DNA of 64,000 bases from Mesomycoplasma ovipneumoniae (GCF_038095975.1 NZ_CP146003.1:868001-932000), one strand, 5' to 3'; shown: positions 21,149 through 33,763, counted from the first letter of the stretch. Numbers and translations are program-made. The notes: generated by a model not told the origin, from the letters alone.

Positions 21149-22545
21149 TAGTCCTCTAATCCTAAATTTATATTATTTTTATTTTTGTTTGCAACATTAA
21201 AATCAAGGGCAGCAATAAACTGGCCAATTTCAGGTAAAAAATTAAAAAATAGCGTTCCAGTTGGGCCATTTCTGTGTTTTGCGATAATTAATTTTGTATT
21301 TGGTCCACTGTCAAAATTAGACTGATCATCTTCTCTTTTATTATAATAGTTGTCCCGATGTAAAAAAGCAACAAGGTCAGCATCTTGCTCAATAGCTCCA
21401 GATTCACGCAGATCTGAAAGCAAAGGAGTTTTATCTTCTCTTCGCTCGACATTTCTTGAAAGTTGCGACAGAGCAATAATTGGCGTATTGACTGCACGAG
21501 CTAGTTGTTTTAATTTTCGGGAAATAATTGAAACCTCGACTTGACGGTTGTAATTTTGATTATTTGCACTTGAATTTATTAGTTGCAAATAGTCAAAAAT
21601 AATCAGATCATATTTGGTATTGTTGCGATAGCGTTTTTGAACTTCTCAAAAAATGTCGTCAATATTGATCGAACCTGAGTCATTTATGGTGAGTTTTGCC
21701 TCTTTTAGTCGTTTTGAGATTGCTTTTTCAATTTTTATTAAATCTTCAGGACGTAAATTTTTTGGTGTTTTGAATTTATTGGCCTCAATTCCTGAGACAA
21801 GTGATAAAAGCCGAGTTCCTAAATCTGTGTTTGACATTTCAAGGGCAAAAAATAGCACAGATTTTCCACTTTTGCAAACATTTCAGGCCAAATTAAGGGC
21901 AAAAGCCGTTTTTCCAACTGACGGTCGAGCTGCTAAAATTACAAGTTCACCCCTTTGAAAACCAGAGGTTACCACATCTAAATTATCATAACCAGTCGAA
22001 ATTCCTTTAATAACATTTTGACTTGTGCGAAGTTCGGTAATAAATTGAAAAATTTCCTGGGCAATTTCATAAATTGAATAAAAAGACTGTTTGGTGCTAT
22101 CTAAAGTCAAAAGATTAATTTTGTCAACAATTTGGCTTGTAATTTCAATGGAAGTTTTTTTTCCAAAGTCTAGTTCATGACTTGATTCTTCAATAATTTT
22201 TTTGAGCTGACGCAGAGTTTTTTTCTCGCTGACAATCCGTAGATGCGAAGTAATTTCTGAAGGCAGCGAAAAATTATTATTATAAAGTCAAATTATGAAT
22301 GATTTTCCGCCTATTTTTTCCAGCTTTTGATTTTTTTGCAGTTCTTCAATTATTAAATTAACTTCAGGATCAGGAACGCTAGCAACCACAGTTTTAATTG
22401 CTTTTGCAATCTCAACTAGTCTTAGATCGCTAAAATCATTTGGGTCAATTGCGTCAATATAATTGATAATTTTTCTGGGATTTGAAAGCAAAAAAGAAAT
22501 TATAAAGGACTCAATATCAGGGGAAGTATATCGCGAATTATTCAT
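21148..22545 (-). CDS. dnaB: Replicative DNA helicase DnaB
   Basis: 465 aa, full length. N-terminal primase-interacting domain (to about residue 110), a linker, and a RecA-like ATPase domain with Walker [24 protein letters not shown] (Walker B) and the arginine-finger region [13 protein letters not shown] plus [15 protein letters not shown]. It unwinds the replication fork as a hexamer. The neighbours rplI and gdpP give the conserved Firmicute order gdpP-rplI-dnaB. Confidence 0.96.
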
Positions 22546-22975
22546 CTTTTACAACGTTTATTTTTAAAGTAGCACTAATTTCAGGACTTAATTTAATAGT
22601 GACATAACTAGTTCCAAAATTGGAAATTCCTGGAGTTTGAATTAAGTGCTTGTCAATAAAAATATCTTTGGTCTCAAGCTCCTTTTTTATTTTTTTAGCC
22701 GAAATTGCCCCGTGGACTGAATCAAGTGTCCCTTTTAATTTAAATCACAAAACAGTATTTTCAATTTGAGATTTAAGTTGAATTGCCTGATTTTTTTTAT
22801 TTTCCTTTTCAGCTTCAATTTTTTTTAGCCTTTCTTTTAAAAGTTTTTCAGTTCTTGGATTAAAAGGTTCGGCTAAATTATTTTTAAACAAATAATTGCT
22901 AGCATAACCAGCTGAAACCTCAACAACAGTGTTTGCACGACCATCTTTTGTGTCTTTAAGTAGAATTACTTTCAT
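22538..22975 (-). CDS. rplI: 50S ribosomal protein L9
   Basis: 145 aa. The N-terminal globular domain shows MKVILLKDTKDGRANTVVEV and AGYASNYLF, followed by the long connecting helix (about 55-90) and the C-terminal domain. Start ATG 22975 is preferred over the longer in-frame option because it carries the L9 signature and a GGAG site. It overlaps gdpP by 20 bp and dnaB by 8 bp. Confidence 0.95.
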
Positions 22976-24950
22976 ATTCTCTCCTTTGAATTGCAAGTTT
23001 AATATTTTCAACAAATTCAGAAAAAGTCTCAACTGTTGAATAAGCAGCTGCTGAAGTTACATTTCCACCTCCACCAACTTGCTCTGCTATATATTGAACA
23101 TTAACATTTTCAACACCTCGAGCTGACATTTTATAATTTTTTTGTTGGGGTAATTTGGCCACGACAAAGGCGGCTTGACGATTTTTAACTAATAAAATTT
23201 GCTCACAAGCAATCGAGACTAAATCAGTTTCAATTTCCCGATCAAGACTTGCAAGAAAAAAACCTGGCTTAACTTCGGTGACATTTTCAAGAATTTCTTT
23301 AATAATTTTTGACTCATTTTCATTAAGTTTGAGAAATTCACCAGTTTTTGCAGTTTTTGCACCTCAACGAACAAGGGCGGAGACGGCCGCAAAAGTTGAG
23401 GCACTAGCGGTTTTTTTAAACTGGGCCGAGTCAACATATAAACCGTTAAGCAAAATTTGAGCCCATTCTTGATCAATGCTTATATCTGAATGAATTGTTA
23501 GCAAAATTAAGTGGGTAATAATTTCACATGTTGATGAAGATGAGACATCAATATAGTCATGAATTAATTCCAAAATTCCTTGCATTTTGGAATTAATTCC
23601 GTGATGGTCAAAGACAAAAACATTTTCCAAATTGATTTGATCAAGAGCTTTTTTGTTTTCAATTCGCTCAACGTCAGAGACATCAACTAAAATGGCAAGG
23701 CAGGTGTCATTATTTTTTGAGGCCATTGTAATTTTTGAGGCAACTGAACGCGATATAAAAATATTTTTCTTGATAAAATCAGCTTGCGATAAAAATCTTG
23801 TTGTGGTAGTGTCAAAAGTCTGGTTTTGGATATAAAAATTAATTTTTCTTTTATAAATAACTTCAGCATATCTTTTTAAAAAATTACCCAAAACATAGCC
23901 AGAACCAAATGAATCTAAGTCAGAATTAATGTGGCCATAAATTATTATATTATCAATTTTTTCCAATTTTTCAACTAAAAGACGAGCAATTCTTCTAAGT
24001 CTAACAAGCGAATGGAGGCTGAGAGATTCACTATAAGAACCATAAGAAAAAGGTCTTTTTCCATAAGGATAAATTGAAACTTGATTTCCACCACGGGTTT
24101 TTGAAAAAATTAAGGCCTCATTTGCTAGTCTTTTTACTTCGACTAAATTTGTTGTGCCAAAGCCAAAACCGACTGAAAATCAAACTTCGGTTGTATCATC
24201 AATTTTAGTGCTCTCGTCGCGAAAAATGTAAAAATGATTTTTTTGTCAAAGTACAAATGTCTCATAATGTAAAACTAACATAATCCGGCCATCTGCGTAT
24301 TCTTTGTACAAAAATTTATATTTTTGTGACAGTTTTTCAAAAAAATCATTAATAAAAATTTTGATTTTAGGGTAGTCTTGATCGCTACTGCGAAAATTTG
24401 TTGAGACAAAATTATCAACCTCAACCTCTGCAAAAACAAGCGAATTATTTTCATAACCTTGCGAAATTGACTTAAAAAGTGTGATATCACGATAAGAAAT
24501 TCAATATGCAAATTTATTATAATTAATTTCAAATCAATTATTTCCCCTTTTTATCTCAAATTTTGGCGGAATATCTTCGACCTTTTTATATTGGGGAAAA
24601 AGATAAAAAATATCACGGTTTACTAGTCTTTCTGGGTATAAATCTTTAACATATTTGGAAACTTTTGTAATTTTGTAAGTTGATGACAAATTGATAATTC
24701 CAATATTATTTTCCTCGTTAATAAGGTCGAATTTTTGGTAATAAAAGTGATTTTGCTTAATTATAAATTGATAAAAAACAACAATTCCAACTGTTAGCGA
24801 GATAATGAAAATTATGAAAATTCCGACGGCTAATATGAAAAAAAGGTAAAAATCAAAAGCGTCATTAAAAATAACTTTTAGTAATAAAGTTGTAATTTCA
24901 AGTAAAAAACTTATAAATGAAATTGAAAACGGGAAAAGAAATTTTTTCAT
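22956..24950 (-). CDS. gdpP: GdpP-like c-di-AMP phosphodiesterase (DHH-DHHA1)
   Basis: 664 aa. Two N-terminal membrane segments, a PAS-like region, a degenerate GGDEF region (around GYENNSLVFAEVEVDNF), then DHH and DHHA1 domains. Metal-site motifs are GHINSDLDSFGS, VDVSD and VFDHHGIN. In the DHHA1 motif the sequence is GGGGNVTSAA, where the family usually has GGGGH. It hydrolyses the second messenger c-di-AMP, at the membrane. Followed closely by rplI and dnaB. Confidence 0.92.
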
Positions 24951-24956
24951 GAGTGC

Positions 24957-27329
24957 TTATTTTTTTACAATGAAATTTAAGATTTTTTTAGCTACAAAAA
25001 TTGTCTTGACTATTGAGTGATTTTCTAAAAAATGCTGTATTTTATAGTGTTTTTTGGCAATTTCGATAATTTCATCTTGGCTTTGGTCATCATTTAATTC
25101 CAAAATTGCTCTAGTTTTACCGTTAATTGAAACAGGTAAATTATAAGTATTTTTTACAATTTTGTTCTTGTCAAACTGAGGCCAGGCGTGAAAATGAAGT
25201 GGTTTTTGCTCTAATTTTTCAAGTAATTCCTCTGAAATATGAGGGGCAAAAATCGATAAAATCACTAAAAAATCAACAAGATATTTTTTTGACGGTATTG
25301 AATCAAGTTTACTTAAAAAATTAATATACACCATTAATTTAGAAATAGCCACGTTAAACTTAAAATCCTGGACTAAATTAGTAATTTCAAAGACAAAATT
25401 ATTATAAAAGTAACTAAATTCAGAGTCTTTTTCGAGCTCAGGATCAATTTTGTAATCTTTTAAAATAATTCTAATTACCCTTTGAATTCAAGCATAAATT
25501 GAATTTGCACCTTTTTCATCCCAGGCGCGATTTTCATTAATTGGCCCCATAAACATGAGAAAAATTCGCACACTATCAGCACCATATTTATCTAAAACTG
25601 TATAAGGATTAATAATATTTCCTTTGGATTTAGACATTTTTTGACCGTCAGGCCCTAGTAACATTCCTTGGTGAATAACTCTGTCAAAAGGCTCAAAATT
25701 TGGCACAATTCCAACTTCAAATAAAACTTTATGTCAAAAACGCGAATAAAGTAAATGACCAACTGCATGTTCTTGTCCGCCGATATAAATGTCAACTGGA
25801 AGTCATTTTTGCAATTTTTTATAAGCTTCTTTTGAGTCTAATTTTAAATATGTTCCATCTTTTTGTTTTAAAATATAAGCAAGATAATACCACGAACTTC
25901 CGGCTCATTGGGGCATTGTGTTAGTTTCGCGGCGGTAGATTTTGCCGTTTTTTTCAAAAAAAACTCAATCTTTTTGTAAGGCAAGCGGGGACTGACCATC
26001 GCCTGAGGGAACAATTTTTTCTAAATGTGGCAGTTCGACAATTTTTTCTTCAAGATAAATTTTGCCGTTTTGGTCAAAATAAACAGGAAAAGGCTCGCCT
26101 CAATATCTTTGTCTTGAAAAAACTCAGTCCTTAATTTTATAAGAAATACTTTTTTTTGCCAGCCCTAACTTTTCTAATTTTTCAAAAATTAATTTCGAAG
26201 CTTTTTCAACTTCAAAATTGTTAAATTCTGCTGAATTTATCAGGATATTTTTGTCATTTATTACTTCTGAATAGTCAATTGCAAAAATTTTAGCAAATTC
26301 TAGATCATTTAAATTATGAGCTGGAACTCCCATAATTGCCGAAGTTCCGTAGTCATTTAGCACATAATTTGCAATATAAAGCGGAATTTTTTTAGAATTT
26401 AACGGGTGAATCATGTATAAATTAGTGAATATACCAGAAATTTGACTCTGAAGTTTGGGACTAGAAAAACTGTTTTTTTCAATGTAGTCACTAATTTTTG
26501 CATCTTTTTTTGCAAGATTTGTTGCAAAATCATGCAAAGGTGAAATAGCCAAAAAACTAACACCATAAATAGTCTCAATTTTTGTTGTAAATATTTCAAT
26601 AAAATCTTGACTATTTTCAAAGTAAAACTTAAGAATAACGCCTTGGGACTTGCCGATTCATTTTTGCTGGAGTAACTTTAGTGAGTCAGGGAAATTTATA
26701 CTCTCAAGTCCATCAAGCAATTTTTGGGCATACTTTGTGATTTTTAGCACCCACTGATCCATTTTTTTGATTTCAACAGGAAAACTGCCTCGTTCACTTA
26801 CTAAATTTCCGTCTTTGTCACGACTTATTTCCTCATTTGCTAAAACTGTGCCTAATTTTGGGCATCAATTTACTTGTGTCTGGCGAATTTCAGCTAGGCC
26901 AACCTTGTATAAAAGCTTAAAAATTCACTGGGTTTGTTCATAAAATTTTGGATCACTTGTGTTAATTTCTTTGCTTCAATCATATGAAAAACCAAAAGAA
27001 TTTATTTGCTCTTTAAAATTTTCAATATTTTTCTTAGTAAAATCAGCAGGATGGTTGCCTGTTTGAATTGCATATTGCTCAGCCGGAAGACCAAAGGCAT
27101 CTCAACCCATCGGGTGAAGAACATCAAAACCATTAAGCCGCTTAAATCTTGCAATTATATCTGATGCTGTATATCCAATTGGATGCCCTAAATGGAGTCC
27201 GGCCGCCGAAGGATAAGGAAACATATCTAAAATATAGATTTTTTTGTCTGAAGATTCACTCGTTTGAAAAACGTTATTTTTTTGCCAATAGTTTTGTCAT
27301 TTTTTTTCTATTAATTTATGGTCATACAT
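24957..27329 (-). CDS. leuS: Leucyl-tRNA synthetase
   Basis: 790 aa, in the normal bacterial range. [16 protein letters not shown] carries the HIGH-type motif near residue 45, and [10 protein letters not shown] the KMSKS loop near residue 550. The editing (CP1) domain lies between, with the conserved [10 protein letters not shown] block and a T-rich editing segment upstream of it. The anticodon-binding end is present. It opens the minus-strand operon that runs to nusG; gdpP starts 6 bp after its stop. Confidence 0.96.
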
Positions 27330-27344
27330 GATACTAAATATTAA

Positions 27345-27350
27345 ATTATA
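27345..27350 (-). promoter_or_regulatory. -10 box of leuS and the downstream operon
   Basis: TATAAT on the minus strand, 15 bp before the leuS start. The mRNA would have almost no leader. No convincing internal promoter was seen in the following 11.6 kb, where genes overlap or are a few bases apart. Confidence 0.55.
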
Positions 27351-27359
27351 ATATAAAAA

Positions 27360-27700
27360 GGCTAAAATGAGTATAAAGTTATACAAAATTAGTGGTTTTG
27401 TGATAAATCCAAAGCTCTAAATAGAAAAACTAATAAAACAAAGGTAAACTAGTATATTAGTTTTGACGATTTAAAAGGCGAGTTAAAATAAACAATTGAA
27501 ATTGACAATTGTAGACAAAATAAATACATTAAAATTGCTGAATTTAAAGATTTTAAAAGCCAAAATTTTACATTTTACAGAAGTTTTCAAACAAATTTAT
27601 AAAAACAGGAACAGCAAAAGTATAAACAAAAAAAGCAAAAACGGGAATATTAAATATTTAGTGTTTTGTGTAAACTTTTACTATGAAAATGGGCAAATAG
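27360..27700 (+). pseudogene. Possible decayed small gene between leuS and cas9
   Basis: A start at 27367 reads 17 codons (SIKLYKISGFVINPKL) and stops. In another frame further peptide-like stretches follow (SFDDLKGELK, NKYIKIAEFKDFKSQNFTFYR) interrupted by stops. A separate 70-codon frame at 27496-27708 overlaps these. This looks like a frame-shifted remnant rather than a working gene. I cannot name the ancestor. Confidence 0.3.
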
Positions 27701-30700
27701 TTATTTAATTGTGCACATTAGCTTCTCATCATCGGTGTGTTCTTTTATTTTTATAGGATATTCGTTCCCTAATTCATCGAGATGGATAGGTATATATTGT
27801 TGAAAAATTGAATTTGTTGGCGGTTCAGCAACAGTTTTAACAACATTTAATTTAAGCGGTTTTAGCCCGTACCTTGTATCATTGTTAAGTCTTTTGGATA
27901 TTGTTGAAATAAAATAATAATTTCCTTCTTCCGTCTCTTTTGTTTCTTGGAAATCATCTATATCTAAACTTGTTTTCTTTAAAATTGTCCCTTTTTTAAG
28001 CGCAAAAACTGGCTTGCAATTAACAGGTATCGATTTTGCGAAATCAGATTTGTAAATATCGAGTTTTTCCTTATTGTACAAATTTTCATCAAGAAAATCA
28101 AATTCATTAATTCCAAATTTTCTTATTTCTGAAGTAACTGGAATAGATTTATAGATTTCCTTCCCATTTTCGTAAACTTTATAAACTAGCGAATAAAGCG
28201 AAAATAGCGAATCCTTGAAAGATTTTCCACCATCATGCTTACTTAAAATTTTGAATTTTATTGGAATAGATTTGTACTCAATAATTTTAATGTTTTTGTA
28301 GAATCGCTTAAAATTTTTATTATTAATATTATCATAATAAGTAAACTCATCAGACAGTTTGTAATTATAATATAGCAATTTATCGACTGATTTTGCTGAT
28401 TCAATTTCAGCTTTTAAAGTTGGTTCCTTCAACGCCAAATCATTCATATATTCAACAAAAGCTTTTCCAGTATCCTTGCTAAAGCCATTATATTTTTCAA
28501 AAATTTCCTTTAATTTATTAAATTCCGACAAATGTGATTGCGCCATTAAAACTGTATATTCACTTTTTTCCACGCCTTTTTTGTCAACTGTTTTGCCAAA
28601 AGGATTTTCAAAATATTTTCTCAAATCTTTGTTTTCGGTTGTAACAAGATTTTTCTTAATAAATTTAAAGTATTTATCTTCCTTTTCGTCATATTTAAAC
28701 CCATATAACGTCTGATCTGACAGACCACCATTTGAAATATTGCGAATTTTTCGTGAAAATTTTATAGGGGTATGGTTTTTTGCTTCTTCATATTTTTCTT
28801 GAATTATTTTCTTTAAATCTTCGACTTTTGCAAGCTTTTCAACCTCAAACTTCGAAATTTTAACTAACTCACCAGTTTCGATATTTTCTTTGTGGTTTTC
28901 GTCATAAAGAAGAAATTTTTTATCATTTTTATTATCTGCAAGTGTTAAGAGATTAGCGATTTGACGATTTTCGTTACCAATAATTGCAACAATTGCCGCA
29001 TCAACAGCATGATGCTCGTTATTTTCACGATTTTTTTCAATTTCTCGCTTATTGATGTTGTTCGATTTTGCTCTAAAATATTTGGTAACATGACCTTTAA
29101 TTGTTGATATTTTTACTTTGTGCTTGCTAGAATTTTCATCAGTATATGTGAAAAACTCATTATTTTCAAAATGCTCTATAAGTGCATGATAGAATAATTT
29201 TGTTGAATACCTTGTGTCATTCAAGTTTCTGGCTAAAAATTCAACTTGAAATTCATCGTAATCTTGTAGTGTTAAAAATCTAAATCTATTTTTTGCAGAA
29301 TCTTCATCCAAATCGACATAAGAATCTAATTTTTTAGCATTTTTATTCACTTTATTCTTTTTACCGAATAAGTCTTTTGCTTTTTCATAGTATTTGTTAT
29401 AAATTTCATCACCCTTTGTTTTTATATATTCGCTAGCAATTAATTTTCCTTTTTTTAGGTTTTCTGCTTTTGTTGTTAATATTTTGTTTGCTTGCGAATT
29501 ATCGTAAGACATTGAATATGGGATTATATGATCAATTTCATATTTTTGGCTGTTATTAATCAAATCATCTATGACAATTTTTTCCAATGTATAAAGATCT
29601 ATGCCATCTTGTTGGTGGTAAAGTCTTAATTTATCCAGAAGTCTAGCAGGCTTTGTTTCTAAATCAGAAAGTTTATAACCTTTATTCTCTAAATTCAAAA
29701 TTTGAAATAATTTTTTAAGATTTTTATCTTTACCGCTCTTATTTCTCTTTTTTATTTCTTCAATTGTTTTTTTATCATTTTTTTCACGCGGACTCTCGAT
29801 GACAATTGCATCAATTATATTTTCTTTTGAATATTTTTTGATAATTTGGTTTAAAACTAAAACTGCTTGTTCGAATGTGTTTTTTGTTCCAGGTGAAATA
29901 ATTTCGTCTTGAAAAATTCTCGGATTTAAATATTTAGTTTTTTTATCAGTTTTTCCTAATTTAGCTTTTTGTTCTTCCCATTTTCTTCTTATTTCTTCAT
30001 CTTTTCACTTCAAATATTCTGAGTTCTTATTTTGTTCAAACATTTTTGGCAAAAATTCATCTATTGCTTTAAGTGAAAAATTACCAATTTTCTTAAAATT
30101 AAATTTTGTATTACTAAAAATGGATTTAACAAAATCTAACTGTTTTTCGCTATCAATCTTTAATTTTTCAAAAATATTTTTCTCAGTTAATTTTTTTAAA
30201 ACTTCGTCTTGCCCGCGACTTTTTTCACGGTCAAGAATTATGCAAATTTCATCTAAATATGGCAAAAATTCCAATATATTATTAATATTTATTCAGTTAG
30301 AATCAGAAGAATGGGAATAAATTGTTGCCAATAAATGTTTTGTTACTTCCAATTTTGTAGTTGGTTCTTCTTTGATAATTTTTCTACCTTCAATTGTATC
30401 TTGATCATCAATATCTGATTTTTCAAACTCAAAATCTTTAAGGATTATTTTTTTAATTTCATTTTTTTTGAGTGAAATTGATATAATTTTTGCATTTTCT
30501 TTTACTTTTAATAATTCATCAAGAAGTTCATTTCTATCGTTCAAACTTAATTGTCATATTTTTTTATGTTCAGTTTTTAACTCGGTACTTAAATTAATTA
30601 ATTGGTTTAACAGGTTAAAAATTTCATAAGATGGATAATTAACAGGAGATCTATTTTCTTTGACAAAAAATGAGCATTTTGCTATAGTTTTATCTCAAAT

Positions 30701-31486
30701 ATTATCGTATTTTTTAGCAACTTTTCCGTCTTCATCTTTTTGAAAAATACCATATTCACTAGCACTGTGTTCAGATCCTGGGCCTTTTGCATAATCTCTA
30801 ACTGAACTAAAAAGATTTAAAAATTTTTCGCTAAATTCTGGGTTAATTTCTTGAACTTCAAAAAGTTTTTTAATTTCATTAACTCATTGTAAGTTAGAAA
30901 AACTATAACCGCCCAAATCTTTTGGAATAGAACTGTTTGATTTAAAAAAGCCATTTTTTTTGAAAAAATCGTACAATAAAATGCTAGGATGTTCTATTCC
31001 TTCATACTTATCAGCAACATTTTCTTCTTCTAAATCATAAAAAAAGCCACGATTTTCAAGGTAATCATGCAATATTCAGATTAAATCTAATCTTTCAATC
31101 TTAGAATCAAGTGCTTTAACTTTTACTTCTAAAATATTTGAATGTTTTGCCGCGCATTTTCTATATATTTCTGTAAACAATGAAAGTATTTTTTCATAAT
31201 TTTCTGTATCTTTTTTATTAACTCGTTGAATATCGCTAATATTTTCAAGTTCAAATAAGTCTTTATATTTTAATATTAGGTTAATAAATTTTTGATTTCG
31301 GTATGCTTTTCGACGAATATTCCTTCTAGTTGAACGAAAAGCGCGTCTTTCATTGGCAGTTTTTCTTTCTTCAAAAGTTCGTGTACCTCAGTTAAGTATT
31401 TTGCTTGTTGTGCTATCAATAATTGCTCATCCAACAGATGCAATCCCGAGGTCAAAGCCAATAGTAATATTTTTTTTATTATGCAT
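27701..31486 (-). CDS. cas9: CRISPR-associated endonuclease Cas9 (type II-A)
   Basis: 1261 aa. RuvC-I IGFDLGIASVGWAII with the catalytic Asp at residue 12; an arginine-rich bridge helix (ERRAFRSTRRNIRRKAYRNQ) at about 46-65; RuvC-II IVIESPRE with Glu near 564; HNH domain EIDHIIPYS with His near 653 and Asn near 676; RuvC-III HHAVDAA near 825-831. All catalytic residues are present, so the nuclease should be active once TGA is read as Trp. It cuts DNA guided by crRNA:tracrRNA. The C-terminal PAM-interacting part is present but its PAM cannot be read. It is transcribed away from the tracrRNA and cas1. Confidence 0.97.
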
Positions 31487-31602
31487 ATTTTTAAACCTTT
31501 CTGCTCAAAATATTAATTTTTGCTTTTTTATTATTGATTATTAAATAATATAATTCGCCATTTATTAAATTTTAACAGAAATTTAAGCATTAACCTTTAC
31601 TA

Positions 31603-31711
31603 AAAAATAAAAAACCCCACTAGGTGGGGAAATTCGACAGCATAATGCGTCTTATTTTTGTGCGACAATTTCTTACTAGAGTAAAATTTAGTGCGCATAC
31701 TCATGTATGCA
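31603..31711 (-). ncRNA. tracrRNA
   Basis: Lies in the cas9-cas1 gap on the minus strand. The anti-repeat (about 31650-31690) is complementary to the array repeat: TTTTACTCTAGTAAGAAATT pairs with the 3' part and GCACAAAAAT with the 5' part, with a small internal bulge. It is followed by a nexus-like hairpin (GACGCATTATGCTGTC region) and a terminator CCCCACCTAGTGGGG with a T6 run. A second hairpin (GCATAC/GTATGC) lies near the 5' end. Orientation fits crRNAs made from the plus strand. It is needed for pre-crRNA processing by RNase III and for Cas9 loading. Confidence 0.92.
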
Positions 31712-31717
31712 AAATTA

Positions 31718-31723
31718 ATTATA
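31718..31723 (-). promoter_or_regulatory. -10 box of the tracrRNA
   Basis: TATAAT on the minus strand (GGTGTATAATTAA), placing transcription start near 31711, just before the 5' hairpin and anti-repeat. Confidence 0.7.
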
Positions 31724-31789
31724 CACCATTTTTTATTTTTTTATTTATTTTTTTATTTTTTTTATTCTTATAAAAAAACGAGCATTACT

Positions 31790-32671
31790 ATGAAAAAAAT
31801 CATTGAAATTAGCGAATCAGAATACGTTTATCTTTTTCTAAACAACATTGTGATCAAAAAAGACAGTGAAAAATTTGTTTTCCCAATTGATACAGTTGAT
31901 GTCTTAATTTTTGAAAATGACAGAGCAACTATATCAATTCCAGTCATTAATGAACTTGTTGAAAAAAAGGTAAACATTATTATTTGCAAAAATCATTTAC
32001 CACAATCATTAATCATTCCTTACAGTGGCTACTATAATAATAAGATTTTTCAAGAGCAAATAAAATGAGATATTCCGTATAAAACTAAAACTTGACAAGA
32101 AATAATTAAACTAAAAATTCAAAGATCCATAAGTGTTTTAAAGTCAATTCAGAAAATTAATTCAGAAGATGAAGCCAAAATGTGAGACTATTTCCACGAT
32201 GTTCAACCTTATGACACTAACAATCGCGAAGGCCATGCGGCAAAGTTATATTTTAAACTTTTGTTTGGTAAAGGTTTTATTCGCGACCAAGACGGTGATG
32301 ATAATATTAACATCCTATTAAATTACGGTTATATTGTCTTACTTAGTTATGTTGCCCGGATTATTTGTGGCAAAGGTCTTGATAATCGGCTTGGAATTTA
32401 CCATAAAAGTTTTAATAACAATTTTCCGCTTGCTTGTGATTTAATGGAACCTTATCGCTATTGAGTTGACCAGATTGTTTATAATCATATCAATGCTGAA
32501 TTTCTTAATTTTCAAGATTTTAAAGAAGCGCTTTTTAAATCTTTTAGCCAGCATATTGAATATAAAGGCAAACATATTAAATTTAGCAAATATATGGAAT
32601 TTGAAATTATGGACATCCTTAATTTAAAAGAAAATTATAAGGAAATTACTACAGAAAGTGATCAAAGTTAA
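31790..32671 (+). CDS. cas1: CRISPR-associated integrase Cas1
   Basis: 293 aa. Motifs include EISESEYVYLFLNNIVI, a metal-site region NREGHAAKLYFKLLFG (Glu near 145), NYGYIVLLSYVARI and the C-terminal acidic site around ACDLMEPYRYWVDQ. With Cas2 it integrates new spacers. ATG 31790 was chosen over an in-frame upstream start because the extra 33 residues are low-complexity Phe/Tyr and cover the tracrRNA promoter. The stop lies inside the possible GTG-started form of cas2. Confidence 0.95.
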
Positions 32672-32681
32672 TACTAGAGAA

Positions 32682-32990
32682 ATGCGAATTTTATTAATGT
32701 ATGACATTTATTATATTAATGAAGATGATAATAAACTTTATAACAAATTCATTAAGGAACTTTATAAACTTGGCTATGTCAGGTTGCAATACTCGATTTA
32801 TTCTAAAATAATTCCAACTCACCTTCAATATAACAGTGAGAAAAAGAAACTTTTAAGAATTATTCCAAAAAATTCAAATATTAGAATTGCGATGTTAACT
32901 GAAAAACAATACCAAAACATCGAAATTCTTAATGGTACAAAGTCCAAAAATGAACTCTATAATTTAGAGGAGGATTATATCAAACTATAA
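32682..32990 (+). CDS. cas2: CRISPR-associated protein Cas2
   Basis: 102 aa with MRILLMYDIYYINEDDNKLY (family MxxLxFFDLP-like start) and GYVRLQYSIYSK, the usual Cas2 ferredoxin-fold strands. It is the structural partner of Cas1 in the adaptation complex. An in-frame GTG at 32658 would add 8 residues and overlap cas1; the ATG fits the family better. Stop overlaps the csn2 start by one base. Confidence 0.92.
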   Translation: MRILLMYDIYYINEDDNKLYNKFIKELYKLGYVRLQYSIYSKIIPTHLQYNSEKKKLLRIIPKNSNIRIAMLTEKQYQNIEILNGTKSKNELYNLEEDYIKL

Positions 32991-33763
32991 TGCTAAAATT
33001 TTTTAATAACCTTAACAACACAGTCCAACTTAAAACTAACGTAAAAATCATTGAAACTGAAAATACAGATCTATTTTTGAGTCATCTTTTTAATTATGAA
33101 TATGAAACTGAATCAAAGGTCTTTGAACTTATGTCAAGAAAAATATCACTAAAAGATTCAGTTTTAATTACTAATTTGACAAAATTTTCAGAATTTTTAA
33201 GTTTAAGCGCTAAAAACTGACTTGGTGATTCCATAATTAACGATGAGTATTGAAGCGAAAGCATCTTTTTTCGGAATGAAAAAATCGATGGAATTGTTGA
33301 CAAAATCAATCAAAAGCTAGGATTTGAATTTTTAAATTATGAAATTGATAATGTAAAACTAATCAAAGCAATTTTTAACATTGAAAATGACATATTAATA
33401 AATAAGGAAAACTTTGAGAATCTAGCCGAAATTATTTTTAGTACAATGAAACAGACACTTGTAATTCTAAAAGATCTTGATTATATAAAATTTGAAAAAC
33501 TGTTTAAATATAATAATATAACTTTCCTAATTTTGACAAATGATTTTACAAAATATATTTCCAAATTTAGCGAACTTGAATTAGTTGCTTTTTATTCACA
33601 GAAAACTGTAATTGATGTAATTGATAATTTGCCGATTATTCGATATTTTGAAAATCTCAAAAATCGTCCTATCGATGAAGATGAGTTAATATACACTTCT
33701 GAAGAAGAAAAAATGGCAGCAAAAATGCATTTTTACAAAATAAAAACAAGCTTTTTAAACTAA
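32990..33763 (+). CDS. csn2: CRISPR adaptation protein Csn2
   Basis: 257 aa, placed directly after cas2, which defines subtype II-A. It is weakly conserved in sequence: the recognisable features are size, predicted alpha/beta core and the long Glu/Lys-rich helices. Csn2 forms a DNA-end-binding ring that takes part in spacer acquisition. AGGAGG-like ribosome-binding site lies at 32967-32973. Two TGA-Trp codons are close together near 33220-33250. The identification relies mainly on locus order. Confidence 0.8.

Noticed and set aside
17544-27329. Many apparently broken housekeeping genes
   Set aside because: All breaks are TGA codons at conserved Trp positions and disappear with the mycoplasma code; these are not pseudogenes.
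28476-28715. Open frame on the plus strand inside cas9
   Set aside because: Shadow of cas9 with no ribosome-binding site or conserved features.
31691-31789. Longer N-terminus for cas1
   Set aside because: The extra residues are low-complexity Phe/Tyr/Leu and overlap the tracrRNA promoter; the family start fits the ATG at 31790.
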